Source: Himantopus leucocephalus (lineage: Eukaryota > Chordata > Aves > Charadriiformes > Recurvirostridae). Taken from it: a stretch of DNA of 64,000 bases. The notes under the pieces were generated by a model. It was not told the DNA's origin. It worked only from the letters and a program-made list of their open reading frames with translations, and did no database searches. A program made the position numbers and the translations under genes. Every line of letters begins with the position of its first letter. Position 1 is the first letter of the stretch. Location: contig RSEF01000003.1 in the NCBI GenBank assembly GCA_003993805.1, positions 65,173,406-65,237,405 on the forward strand, read 5' to 3'. Of this stretch, positions 1 through 13,595 are shown in pieces.

Positions 1-2252
1 TGCTCTCACCCAAAGTAAATTTGAGGTATAATCTACCCCTTTGCATTTTGCTTTCTTAATAACTGATCTCCAATCCAGAGACATCATCTGGGAAAATAAA
101 AAAAAAAAGAAAGAAGATAGAACACCTAGAATTACTATAAATATCTCTTGATCATCATTTGATCTTGTGTGATTAGTGGTAGATCATCAGTCAATATATA
201 ATTGTCTAATTTGTCTCCCAAATCAAGAACTCTGCTTTATTTGTAAACTGTTACATCTCCATTATTCATACAAAGCTGGAGTTTGGACATTAGATCCAGA
301 AAATATTTAAGTACCTCACCCTACCTAGTTCTTTGGGAGCCTAAATTGAAACTGAGTTTATCAAAATCTGCATTCAGCTTCCGATGTCCAGGGCTGAAGG
401 CACTCGGAGCAGTAAGGCACTCAATTTTCCACATTAAACTTTATAGATTTGTCATTTGGCAATAGTCAGTAGAAATTCTGCTAGACACATTGGTGCTTGG
501 TATAGCCCTGGATCCCATCAGAATTCACACTCAAGTTCTCCATGTGTAAGGTCATCAATTCAGCAGGTGTGCTCTGAAAGGACCTAACGCATATAGTTCC
601 TCAAAAGAAGTGGCAACTGCTAAAGAAGGATATGTGGCAGACATTACAACTTTCTTCTGTGCAGCCATTCATCAGCTGGAGCATTAGAGCTGAATGTGAG
701 ACACATTGGAGAGCGTCAATTCAATTGTGTCTTCCACCAGAGGAGATTTAAACTTCAGCGTCTCAGCAAAGGGCTGTAACCTAGAGGCATTAGACCATTT
801 CAAGGTAAAAACACTTGCAGTTTCCACCTACTTATCCTGTTCCACTTTGCATGGAAGCAGTTAACAGAGGCAGAGTGGTAGAAAGGAGACAGGGAGAACA
901 TGGGCTGTTCTGCAGGGATTAGAGCACACAGTGGCAGAGGAAAGGCTTCAGTGGTAGTTCCTGTTTCAGTGATGACTGCAATATTTTTATGTAAAATTCT
1001 GTTTAGTGCAGAAGAGTGCAAAGGTAAGTTGTCTCAGTCATGGGTTAGAACTGAACCTGAACCCCCCAAATCCTGAACAAATGCCCTCTTCTCCAATCCT
1101 TTGCACGAATAAGGGAATAGGCAGGTGGGAAGGAAAGGGTAATCTTACTCTGGCTGCGATACTCTTCCTTTCAAACATTCCTTTCTCCTGCTGAGTTTGA
1201 AATAAAGGAAAGAAAATATTCAATTCTCTTAGACTTTCTCTTTTTCTTAAGGAAGTGCTGTTGCTTAAGATCAGAACTGCAGTTATGATTAGGAATCTGA
1301 AATTAGCCCCAAAATCTTTTGAAAGGGCAAGATTTAATTTAATATTCCCTAATGGCTTACAGGCTAAATTGCTAAGGCTTGCAGATCTTGGCATTTTCAC
1401 TATGTGGGGAACCTAACACATAACTCAGGAATTTCACAGGGAATCCATCAAGAAGTAAATGCTGCAACTCTCAGTGTTACACCACCTCCAGCCATTATAT
1501 GGCTCTCACCCCTGGAATCAAAGACCTAACTGAAACATTCTGAGGAACATAATCCTAAATTTAAAAATGGTGCATTAGCACTTAACATTTTCAAGATTGT
1601 ACCCCTTGTCTCTTTTTGCCAAGACATCTAACAAGACTTCCAAAACAGAGTGAATCCTTTTCAAGATGCATCAATCCACCAAAACCTTTTGTAAAGATCT
1701 ACAAACACTTACCAAAGGGTATACATTTTTCGGTAATATTGGTAGAAACAGTATTACAATCAACAGCCAAGAGGTAAGAAGGTACATTCACTTAATGCCA
1801 ACATTCTGAAAATGATATCTCAATAAATTTGCCAACACATTTTACCTGACAATTTTACCTGGATCTGAAAACTCATTAAATGAGAAATGTTGGCAAGACT
1901 GACAGTCTTAAAAAGGCAGTTAACACAGTTTTGAGATAATTATTTCATCTTGAAAATTTTTCTGTTCTGTGTTTTCAAATTATTTTTTATAAATTAAGTT
2001 CATGGGAACTTATCTGCATATATTGTATTAAAAGATGATTTAATTAATTCATTTACTATTCTTTTTATATATGCTATGTATTTTAAAATATCAAATGTCA
2101 GAAAACAGCAAACAGTGTTAGCTCCCAGAAAATGACATTGTTTTGGTAACTGAGCACTGAATAAGAATTTTTTATTTTTTTTTTTTTGCAAACGTCACTC
2201 ACTGAAATAGTCATATATTCTGAAAAAGATGAATTCAAGGATATGTAAAAGT

Positions 2253-2318
2253 TCATGACCAGGATCCTATTCTTCTTTGGGTTCTCATGACCAGGATCCT
2301 GTTCTTTTTTGGGTTCTA
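2253..2318. repeat. 33-bp tandem duplication, two copies
   Basis: Two adjacent 33-bp units start CATGACCAGGATCCT and end in TTTGGGTTCT, differing at only a few bases. The period is exactly 33. It looks like a recent local duplication in the GRIK2 intron, with no associated gene. Confidence 0.85.
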
Positions 2319-4128
2319 TCTGAGAAATATGAGGAAGCGTTTTCCCACATATTGCAAAATCATGTTCAAAAAGGTTTACAAAGGATTAGTTTATGTTTGA
2401 CCTTTTTTTTAATAGAAATTCTTGTCTCGTTTCAATTCCAATTCTTGTACAGTCTCCATTTTCTGTACAGTTAAACCTTGTGGTTTTTTACTGTTAGAAT
2501 ACAACTTTTGGAATAATAAGACATCAAAAAAAGAAGCAGCTCTAGAATAATTTTTTGTGACAGATAAATGACATTTTCAGATATGATTTTAGAAAATATA
2601 GTCCAATGTCTCAGTTCTGAATTCAATTGACCATTCAGATTGTTAATACAAAAAAGTGAAATATTTACAAAACTTACAGGCTATATTTCAAAACTGTTGT
2701 CCATCATGAAATTGAACACTTTTAGTATATATTACAAGACTCTCCACTTAATTCAAAGAAAATGACCTTTTGCCCCCAACTTACCTTCCACCCTGCAGGC
2801 ATGTTATGAGAACATCAGTTATTATTGATTTTTCACCAACCCTTAAAAAATCGTAAGTTATCTTCTTAAATGTTACCAGAAAGTAAATGCTGCCTCCAAG
2901 CCATCTTAGATATAATGAAATAGTAGAAGAGTTGAAGGAAAACATACACTTCTCCAAACTACAGTGTAGTTAAGTGCAACTGTTTTTTTTCAGCAAAACA
3001 ATCACTATAAAACATTAGAAAAAGAGCTGCAATTCTAAGTGGGGAGTTCACATGTACAAAAAAAAAAATCAGAACTCTAGTTCTTAGCCTTTTAGCACAA
3101 AGCAATTTTGAAAAAACTCATCTTAAGAAGATAAAGAAGTAACTGTTACCTCCTTCATTCTTTGCCACAGTTGACAGCTCACAAGTCATGTAGAATCAAG
3201 ATAATAATTTTGCAAAATGTTACCAGTGTTTACAATCTATTTAGACAGCTTGTGCCTGGCTTTACTGCCTGAGGAAAAAATGTGTCTTTGCATGTATGTA
3301 TTAATATGAAAGCTAGACAATATTTAAACATTTCATTATATTGCTTTATAGGAATTTAGAAAAAGGTAATTAGAAATCATACTAGCATTTCTTAGACACA
3401 GAATTATGAGACTATCACTGTAGATTTTGCTTTTAACAGCCTAAAAAGAGCAACAGGAAGATGGGAATGGCATGCCTGCACCACTCAATGTTCTGATTTA
3501 AGTGAGTAATATTCAATGTGTTTTAAATATAAAAATCTCCAAACGCTTGCGTTTTCATATTTTTTCCCTCTTTGATGCAGTTAATATAAAGTTGACTGTC
3601 AACATTCCATAAAAAACTATAAAATTTACTCAGAAGTTCCTTACTTCCAGTCTCGTGTGTCAGATATTATTTGAAGCTTTGTTTAATTTTCTTAAAGCAG
3701 TAACAGCAGTAATCTTGTATTGTCTTGTTATGTTATGGGTCAGTGTCCTAGCATCTAGTAGGATATATCAATCAAACTGGTTTTTGTCTTTTTGAAGGTA
3801 GCTGAGAATGAATGTACAGCCCTATCTTGACCCTCCTTCCTAATCAGTTTCTGCTTCCATACGCCAGTCCTCCAGGATGTGTGTATGTAAAACCTGTCAG
3901 TCTTAAACACCCTAAAGAGAAACATGAATCCTAGCAAAATATTGACTTAAGATCACAAAGAGATGAACAATTAACGGAATGAAAATAACCTCAGAAAATA
4001 AGAAATCATATTTCATTGTAGTTAAAGCATTACCATTTCAAAAGAATCTTAAAGTGTACTTGTAATGATCAGATTTTTAGGTTGCTTAGTTATATACTTA
4101 ATCTTAGACATGATTGTTGATCAAAGAT

Positions 4129-4148
4129 TGTACACATATATGTGTACA
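4129..4148. repeat. 20-bp perfect palindrome at the edge of a TA-rich simple repeat
   Basis: The half-site TGTACACATA is followed directly by its reverse complement. The next 30 bases are an imperfect TA/CA-type simple repeat (about 4149-4180), so the palindrome is probably a by-product of alternating purine-pyrimidine sequence rather than a protein site. Confidence 0.8.
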
Positions 4149-4989
4149 TACATATATATCTATATATACATAATACGTTTACATTAAAAATATTTTGCCA
4201 CAGACTTTTCTGATGTAGTACATTTTCAATCCATAGCAAGTATAATGCACAGGCACACTGCAGACTAAGTTCACATCAATTAGCTGAACATATCAATATA
4301 TTCTCAATATCAGATTTAGCAATTACTGGTTTTTTGGTAGAAGTAGAATGAGCAGACATTTTAGGAAGTTATTTTCAGGCCAAAATGTATGAGACAATTC
4401 ATCCCCTACTCAAACAAAGACAATAATATCAAGCAAAATAAAAAAAATTATTCCATAAATTAAGCTTTCTTTCCACCATAGTATCTACAAAGTCAAGACC
4501 AGCAGACAGCTTGGTCAAGCATGAAGTGCTTCACCCTGTAACTGAATAGATTGCTGATTGTTTCAAGGACTTTTCTAGCTATTTTATGGAGAGGATCAAT
4601 AAGAATCCAATGGGACTGATCCTGCCTGTAACAAAACACCACCGAAATAATCTTCCACTGGCTGAAGCGCTCTCTGAGTTTTAGTGTTATGCGATGAATT
4701 TAGATGACATACAGGACCTCATTGTAGGCCACTTCTAACATAGATTGTTCGTGTCTCTCAAGGAGACAATAAGATTCCAGCTTGCCTTGAATAAATTATC
4801 AACTGGTGTCCCAAAAAACAATTCAGCCACTCTCAAATTTTAAAATTTATTTCCTGACAAAACAAAATGCACTCTGGTGAATGACAGAGACTTCTGGTAA
4901 AGCAAATCTGAGTCAATTTAAAGTCTTCTGAAACTATTTAACCTGGTTTCCAGTCTGAGTGCATGCTGACAGCTACACTAGTTCCTGTG

Positions 4990-5680
4990 ACTGATGGGGA
5001 GCTCCTATCAGTGCAGAAAGCTTTTTCAAAGGTGGTTTTGTTTAGCTCTGCCAGCAGCCTTTCCGGCCATCACACTGACCATGATATTTTTCTGACTCAC
5101 CTGTGGACCTAGGCTGGGGCAGATGGGATTGCACTTGTGTGGTTCCACTCTTTCCTCTCAGAGAAATCCCAGAGGATGGCATAGGGCAATTGCTCATCAG
5201 CCCCGAGGGCTCTCTCTCATGCAGGATTCCAAAAGGTTTCATCCTGTCATCTCTCCTTTCAACATGTATATGAGGCCACTGAGGAGATAATGAAATAATT
5301 TGGGCTGTGGTGTCATCAGCACGCAGATGATACACAGTCCTACTCTCTTGTCAGACCAGGATGGTGCAGTCATTTTGTGCTTCCAGTACCTGGCTGAACT
5401 AGGGGTATGATGGCAGCTTAATCCCAGGGAGATAGGTGCTATGTTGGACAAGTAAAGGGGGGCATTCAGAAGATATTATCTACCCTTATTATTCAGTTCT
5501 ACCTCTTGTGAAACAGACTTCCAGTCTCAGATTTCTCCAGGTTCCTAAGTCTGGTTCTGGGTTTTCAAATTGGATAAGTGATGATAACAACTATTTGTCA
5601 CTTGTATTTCAGTCAGTGGCAATAATTTCTACTGCTGTGAAGCTTGCCACACCAGTCCAGGTCTTCTTCTAGAACATATT
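4990..5680 (+). mobile_element. Ancient LINE relic (CR1-L3/L2-like), reverse transcriptase region
   Basis: Reading the + strand across several frames recovers pieces of a non-LTR retrotransposon reverse transcriptase. Around 5077-5155 there is a stretch reading like DHDIFLTHLWT, then GIALVWFHSFLSER. Around 5255-5275 there is FNMYMRPL. Around 5298-5336 there is FGLWCHQHADDTQ, which includes the ADD of the polymerase catalytic motif. The order and spacing fit the L2/L3 branch of LINEs (DTVDHDILL, WFRSYL, FNIYM-PL and QYADDTQLY blocks). The copy is full of stops and frameshifts and is long dead. Weaker similarity may reach from about 4480 to about 6110. The exact subfamily cannot be set by eye. 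Confidence 0.7.
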
Positions 5681-7926
5681 ATAGATATATCATAGAACAT
5701 ATGTCCCTGGACAATGGCTACAAATGAGTTTCAGGTGTTAAATAAGTGCTGATAGCAATTCATAATACTTCAGCCATGTAGCTGCCACTGAGCAAATAAA
5801 TAACAGAATATATGGTACTGCCTATCTAATTTAGAATGACATCCAATGCAACACTTTAATGGTTCTGTATGTTGCGATCACAACTGTGCAGGGTATTTTT
5901 CTGCCTTTCAGCAGAGATGATCCTGACTGCACTGAAATCAGTCACCTGAGATCTTGTGCTTTCAGCCACTGGACGTGAAAGTTCATTCACCTGTTAAATC
6001 ATTTTTGATCCTAGATCTAAATTCATTCTCTGATCGTCCAAGGAAGGTCAGGTTTGTTGATCTTCAGGCATGGTGAAAGGAAGTGGTGATGATATGTTTG
6101 GATCCTTTGGAGTATGAATCTATCTGGATTAAAATACTGTATATAACACCATATAGTTTAATTTGAAAATAAATAGTCCATCTTCAAGAGTCATTTTAGA
6201 AAATAAATACAGCCTTTCTTACCTGAATTTAGCTGTATCTAAATAGCTTTTTTTAAAGTCTGCTGAGCCAAAGTCCACTGTACATGATTCACTGTAAAAA
6301 TTTATATTAGCTTTGTAGTTCAGTGTGATAGTATAAACAATATAAAGCTTGGTATGGCCTCAAATCATATTGAACAGAGAGAGACTAATAGTATTAATTT
6401 AATGCCAACAGTTTCTACTGTTTTGGAAACACTAACTATTATAGTCATACAGCACTACATAATATCAAAATGGTTAGCATCCATTTCTCTATAATTACAG
6501 GGTTTCATCTGGCAGTCTAGGATATTTTCTCGATCTAAAAGGCAGCTGGAAGTGCTTGTTACTTTGCTGGTTGATACAAAATTCAAAGTAATCTAAATCA
6601 GATGAACTAAACTGTGTTTCATACTACACTTAGCTATAGCTGATTATAGCTGATTAAGTCAAAATGCAAAGATTAATATGTATTATTTGTATACATGACA
6701 TGCTAAAGTAGTATTTAGGGGAAGACTATGAAAAAAAAAAGACAAATTTTCTATAATCTGACTTATTTTCCTTGAGAAAGAAGAACATTTTTTTCAGAGG
6801 AGCCAAGAATTATATGTGAATATTTCTTCCTTCTACTGTTGAAAGTGAACTATACTTGCTATAAAATAAATGACATGTAGCAGTTTCCAAAAATTTTCTA
6901 TACAACTTTAAGTTCTTGTCAAACATAAAATATTCCATAACTCAGACCTGTAATTTACGCCCTGATCTTTGAGTGAATATCTATGGAGCAATAGTGAGCC
7001 TCCTGAAATGATATTCCTACATTCGTATTTGTCCAATGGTCAGCTTTACTCAGATTTCTAATGTTTCTGTTCTTTGTTTCTTGAATGATACAAATTAAGA
7101 AACTAAAAATACCTCAGAACAAGGTCCATTACCAAATAGATATTGATTGAGCTGCAATCAAAAATCAAAATAGAGATCTTGTTTTTAATATTTTATTGTT
7201 TGCAAATTATTTTTAAAATGCCACAGTCAATCAAATTGCCTTTTTCCACTTTTTCCATTTTTGTCTTTTCATATCTTTTTTTTCTGTGAAAAGTGAGAGG
7301 TTGTGTGGGTTTGATTTTGGTTTTTGTGGTTTTTGTTTTGTTTTATTTTATTTTGTTGGGCTTTGTAATGGTTTCTTCTATTAAAAAATATCCTTTAATA
7401 TATACTTAGGAGGTTTCCAAGGAGGCATTTAATTATAATTAATACCTCAACTCGAAGTAATCTGTACACTTACACACACACAAATTAGCCATACAAGTCT
7501 ATACATCCGCATACAGTGCTCAAGGGAGTACAGGATGATAGAAGTTCCCAATTTTCCAAATGCATATCTGCAGAACGCAATGTGCTAAAGTTGGAAAAAT
7601 ATTTCCTTTCATGAGCTGTCACAGCTGCTGCTGCTTTTCCCAGACAACATTAAAAATTCTGAGGTTACTCCTTTACAAAATGTGAAATGACAATACAAAC
7701 TATATCACTGACTGTATGTTGTATAAAAGTTACTTGGGATATAATTCCCAAAGCTTTTACACTGATTTACCAAGAATGCCCACATCCTTTTGTTTGTTGT
7801 AGCCTGAGGAACAGGCTTTTCAACTTTAAAATCTTTTGAACTTGCGTCCCCCTGGAAAGGAAAAAAAAGTCACTAGGCTGGGATTTACTTTGAGGTTGTT
7901 CCAAACTATTATAAATTACGGTCCCC

Positions 7927-7948
7927 AATATCAAAAGCTTTTGATATT
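7927..7948. repeat. 22-bp perfect palindrome
   Basis: The half-site AATATCAAAAG is followed immediately by its exact reverse complement, with no spacer and a centre at AAGCTT. It is not part of an obvious simple repeat. Flanking bases 7926 and 7949 do not pair, so the symmetry ends sharply. Confidence 0.85.
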
Positions 7949-10900
7949 AAACTATTAGGACTGTTCTCTGAACTCGAATAACACTAACAAAACTACATTT
8001 TTAGAGGAAGTAATGAAAAAGACTTTAATGAAAACTAATTTAGCACAATTTGGGAAAAAACCCAAACCATAAAATATTCTGGTAAAGTAAGAAGGGATCC
8101 TAAAAATCTTTTCATTCTTCATATGAAATTATTGTGGTAAATTTTTTTTGCACTGTTGTTAAGATAACAACTAAAACAAAGATGGAAATTCTGACTTTCT
8201 ACACATCCTGCTGATAAGTAAGCATCCGCAATATTTCAGTACTGATTAACTTCTTCCTATAAGACCATTCAATTTAGGGGAAGTTACATGTATGCACTTT
8301 GCTCACCTCAATTCTAGAAAGAAGCGTTCTAAGACATAATGAATTAAATTTATCCTGGTGCAGAGAGATTGTAGAAGGACCTTGGCAAATAAACTCATGT
8401 TAGCTTTTACACTAACTTCATGCAAACAAATCAAGGACAGTTAAACTGTAGTTGAGAGAAGCACAAGCAGGATGCGATGTCAACTGTATATGGTTACAGC
8501 ACAACAGCTTTTTCAGCCTAGCAGCCCTTGGCCCAAAGAAACCATAACCAGGATAGGTACAAGGACAACGATTTTTAAGGGTGACAACAAGCAATGTTGC
8601 ATTTATTCTACAATGAGCAATGTTCTATATATTCTTGACGCTGCCTTCAGCAATACTGTGAATTTCATCCTCAAGTTTTCAGCAGTGCACACGTAATTTT
8701 TACCACACAGCTGACGTTTATGGTAATATCTAATTACTGTGTGAAGGTGGTATCAAAATGGAAATAATCTCAGAGAAGACTTAAAAAAAAAAACAAATCC
8801 AAAACCAAACGAAAAACAAAGGAAAGGTCAATAAATTCTCAAACTGAGAATCATCAATATATTATACTAAATATAAATGGTCTTCAAGGTTAATGTTTTC
8901 CCTGGCCCTTATGATAATAATATGAGCTACACAAAACTAGATGTATTAAATGGACATAAACCTGTAACACATTGAAGTACATCAATAAAAAAAAAAAGAC
9001 ATAGTAATTGTTTTAAATGGCTTCTGTTTCTAACATTGCTTATTCACTGCCCTCTGAGTGCCTGTTAAAATCAGGGAGCAGGTCATTCACCAGCAAAAGC
9101 AATTATAAAATGCAAATGCTGAGCATTTATTGTCAAGATTGGCTAGATAAAAAAGGTCTGCTTCATGACATGTTTCCAAGCCGATGACATAATTAGATGT
9201 TTGTATTATAAACAATAGGAAAGAATACAAGCCTTTAGCATTTTTTAGAAAGGCTGCAATTAAAAAATAAGTGGGCATTGTGACATAAATTCTATTAAAA
9301 AGTAACAATTAAATTTTCCCCTGAGAAATTAGAAGACACCATCTTGTGGTTACTCTGCAGGAATGCAGTTAGGACAGCTTCTGGCCTGGCATCTCCTCCT
9401 ACCCTTTCCCGATGCGTCAACTGGAATGTCAAAATTCTACCATAGACAAGGACGATGCTTTGTCATTCCCAATACTTCCTCTGAAAAAAATCAATGAGGC
9501 TATGTACTAGGTAGGACTAGAGGAATTATTTAGTTTGAAATACACCCCAAGTTATCACATTACTCAAATATGTGTTTAAGGTATACAGCAAATTCAGAAT
9601 TATTGGTGATTGTAGTAAAACCACACTTAATTTCTAATAAGTTTAAGATAAAATACTACTATAATGTAAAGTCTCTGCAGCTCAGTAAATCTGCATGAAT
9701 TTTTGAGCCATCTAAGATCAGAAAGTTCTACTCCTGTTATCCTTATACTATCAAACCCAAAACATGGCTTCTGCATTTTGAAGAAGGTGTTTGAAATTCT
9801 TGTAAACAACTTATTTTGGGCAAGAGTCAACCAGTTAAGTTTGTGCCATCTTCAAAGATATAGTTAGTCTCATACACAGGTCAGAATCTGCCATTGTAAA
9901 TAAAACACTGCTTCTGATGTCTGCTTTGGGTCCAGTCCTGCTAACTGCTCATTCATTGTACTTTGTGAGATAAACTATCTAGACTGATTTTTCTCAGCTC
10001 AGTTGTGTAGCTGAGCAGTGAATTATTTACCATGGAAAGTTCAATTGGTTTTGTCTTCCTTGGGAAATGTATGCAAAATATAAACCTGTATCAATTTGGT
10101 TATTGTTTTGTTGCTTTTGTAATCAATTGTAAATAAATAACTATTTTACTGATATTTAGGTTATGATTTGATCATGTAACTCCAGAAATACTTTGTTGGT
10201 GTTACTGTTTCATTACACTCTAAGATTTAATCTAGTAATTTGTATTATAGGGAGTCTATGACCAGATATTCCCTAGTAAGATAAACAGCTAAGGTACACT
10301 GTGTCTCATTTCATGTTTTTTGAAGTACTTAAAAGTTGAAAACTAATAAAATGTACATCTGCTGTTTTTTCACAAGCAGACCTAGTTCTGACATGCTTAT
10401 GGCTCAATGAGTTTTGAATGGCTGTAAATGACAGCAGAATTGAATCCATATATTGTTCTTTTCACATCCATTAAATCTGGATCTTCTAGAAAACACTTAG
10501 TAAATTAGGACACTTATTTTTCTAATAAAATATCCATAGTAAGTGTCAGAGACTGGCAGTCTAACTGCAGGAACATCCAGGCTTATCTTTGCTTTTGAAA
10601 GGTGTCAATAAAAGAGGAATTTCTCTGTGTCTGGAAAGTGTGGTGGCAAGAATTTATGTGTGTTATTCTGCTTATTGACACCTGTTTCCCAGAAAGACTA
10701 CAGCTAGTGTCAGATGTTTCCTTTGGATTTTTGAGTATATCAGAAGCATGAATATTCTGAACGACTTTGGTTACAAGATGCAATAGTTTTTTAGCTAATA
10801 ACACAGTTTTGTCTGGTGCTTTTCTGACCTCAATTCCTTTCAAGATTTCAGTCCTCCAACTGGGTTCACACCAACTAGTGTCTCTGTTTACATATGAACT

Positions 10901-13265
10901 CCAGGAGCAGGGTGACATCAAAAATGCTAAAACAATATATCTAGACTATACGCTTTAAATCTGCATTGCCTCCCCACTAGAAGTGCAACTGTATATTTTG
11001 TGTACATTAAAAGCAGACTCACATATTAATATGTCAATTTATATCACGGGACATTCCATATATTCAGCAGCCGAAGTTACCTGATTTTTTTTCCTTGTTT
11101 GTTAGTATGTCCTTTGATCTTCCCTGTATGCAAATGTTGACAAGCATTATACAAATGCCAGAATGATATTCTGATTCTAAAGGGATGAAACTACAAACTG
11201 TTCCAAAAATAGGTGCCTCCTCTTTCCCTGTGGGATAGCCAAGGCAGCGTTACGTGCATGGTTTACTCATCCCAGCAGAGGAGATGTAGAGACCGGAGAC
11301 AGACAACAGTACTGCTTATTTCCCCTTTGGCTGCTGCTACTCCCTCTCCTAGTCAAAGGGGATCTGCTGCATTTGGAGAGGATGAAAGAAGACGTTTACT
11401 GAAGGTCTATGGGTGCTGGAGGAAGAGTGGGTGAGGGGATGCTGGGGTAGGCCATGTATAGGGATGCTGGCATCATTTTCCTGTTAATTTAATTCCTAAG
11501 TAAAGTTCTACAGAAATTTTACTGGTCTCCTGACATCAGGGTATGTGGGTATAGCGGTGAGGGGAGAGAAGGGAAGACATTGGTGGTAAGGAGGAAAAAA
11601 GGAGAGACACCTGACTCTTTCAACTGCTTCAGATTCACTCCTAACCTTTTAAAGTATCTCAGTACTTGATGATATGATGAGACCTTTCTGGTACAAGTAC
11701 TTCTAAAAGTAGTATCCTTAGCAAACAAAAATAAAAAAGAAGCAAATTAAAACAAATCAAAACAAACAAACAAAAAAAAACCCAACAAAACCCAAAACCA
11801 CAATCCCATAGATTTTAGAGAAACAAGTCCTTAATTGCAAAGTTTCTGTTTGCTTCCTCACGCAACTTCCAACATGCTGTTATTGTCACATAAGCTATGC
11901 ATTCACACCCTGCAGAATACTGAACTTGTGTTACAAGATTATTATCAAAACAGTCCTATTTTTTCTAAGTGTTTGTTAAAAATCCAGAAAAGCTAAACCA
12001 AATTATACTGATGCCCATATGAAATCCATATCCACCTTAGGAATGGATAAAAATGATTGAGACTTACATGGGTTACGTAAGTAACTGGTATCTTTTTGCT
12101 GACAAATTCATTTCAGAAACATAATATTCCAATAGTACGTCAACAGAAAGGAATCAGCCTGTAGTATCATAAAGAAGTGGATCTAAATGGTCATTTAACA
12201 ATTTAATAAAATTTACTCATATTCAAACTGTGTTTAGGACCTTGTGACCTCACACTGTCTTTGTGTGTATCAGAAAAAATACGTATTTAACAATATATTT
12301 ATGACAGGATACTTGCATACCAAAAGGTTGCCTCAATAGAAGTGAAAACAAATTGTAAATTTTCTGAGTAATAATTCAAGTTACAAAAATTCACCAGTAG
12401 CATCTGGAAAAATAGCAATATAAATATAGCTGTTGGATTTACTACTGATTTTATGAAATTAAATTACTAAATAGAATTATAGAAATTGCCATAGATCACA
12501 AGCTCCTCAAAAGGCGAAGAAGAAAAAAAGAGAAAGACCTAGTAAAATCCAAATATTTCTCAATTTTTGAAATTCAGATTATGTCATAGCAATAAAATAT
12601 ATAGTTTGAGTTTAGTTTTAAACATGGGCACATATATATAGATTTATTTATTTATTATGCAAAAAAAAAGATAATTCCAACTAAGACTTTCACAAGCTGT
12701 TACTAGTCTTGGCCCAATTACAGTATTGTGGTTGTATAAATTACAAGTACAGAACAAATTAGTGCTAGAATTTTCAAAACTGAGTCAGTCATCATATCAG
12801 TACTAAACCCTCCAAAACAAAATCAAGCTGATGTAATCTCTTCCAGATGCTACCAGGACAACTTTGCAAGTATAAAAGTCTGTAAAGAACATTTTTATAG
12901 AGACATTTTAAGATTTTTGACTTTGAGCTACAGACAGTTTGTCTTTTGAAAATCAAAATTATCTGTAGAAGATTAATTTGTTTCCCATTACAGTTTCGGA
13001 TTTCTTCTTCATCCATAAAATTAACTGCAGTGAACTTCCAGGAGTAAAAAGCTGTCTTTTTTCAGGCTTGAATAAGAGGAGAAATAGTCACTTGTCCTGT
13101 AATCTGGCTACAATTAAACACATTGAAGACAAATTAAAAGATGTAAAACTTTGGGTACTTTGCTGTGATCCTTTGTTATACAAGTACTGTACTATACAAT
13201 AAACAATCGGTATGCATCGCCTACATTTCACTACCAAATGCTTAAAGTATTATTTAAATAGATCA

Positions 13266-13595
<330 letters not shown>

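Noticed and set aside
1038..1400. 120-codon minus-strand open frame
   Set aside because: No recognisable domain, flanked by intron sequence, no splice pattern; most likely a chance frame.
5042..5335. 97-codon minus-strand open frame reading HLRADDTTAQ
   Set aside because: The ADD-like string is on the antisense strand of the old LINE relic; the real reverse transcriptase remnant is on the + strand.
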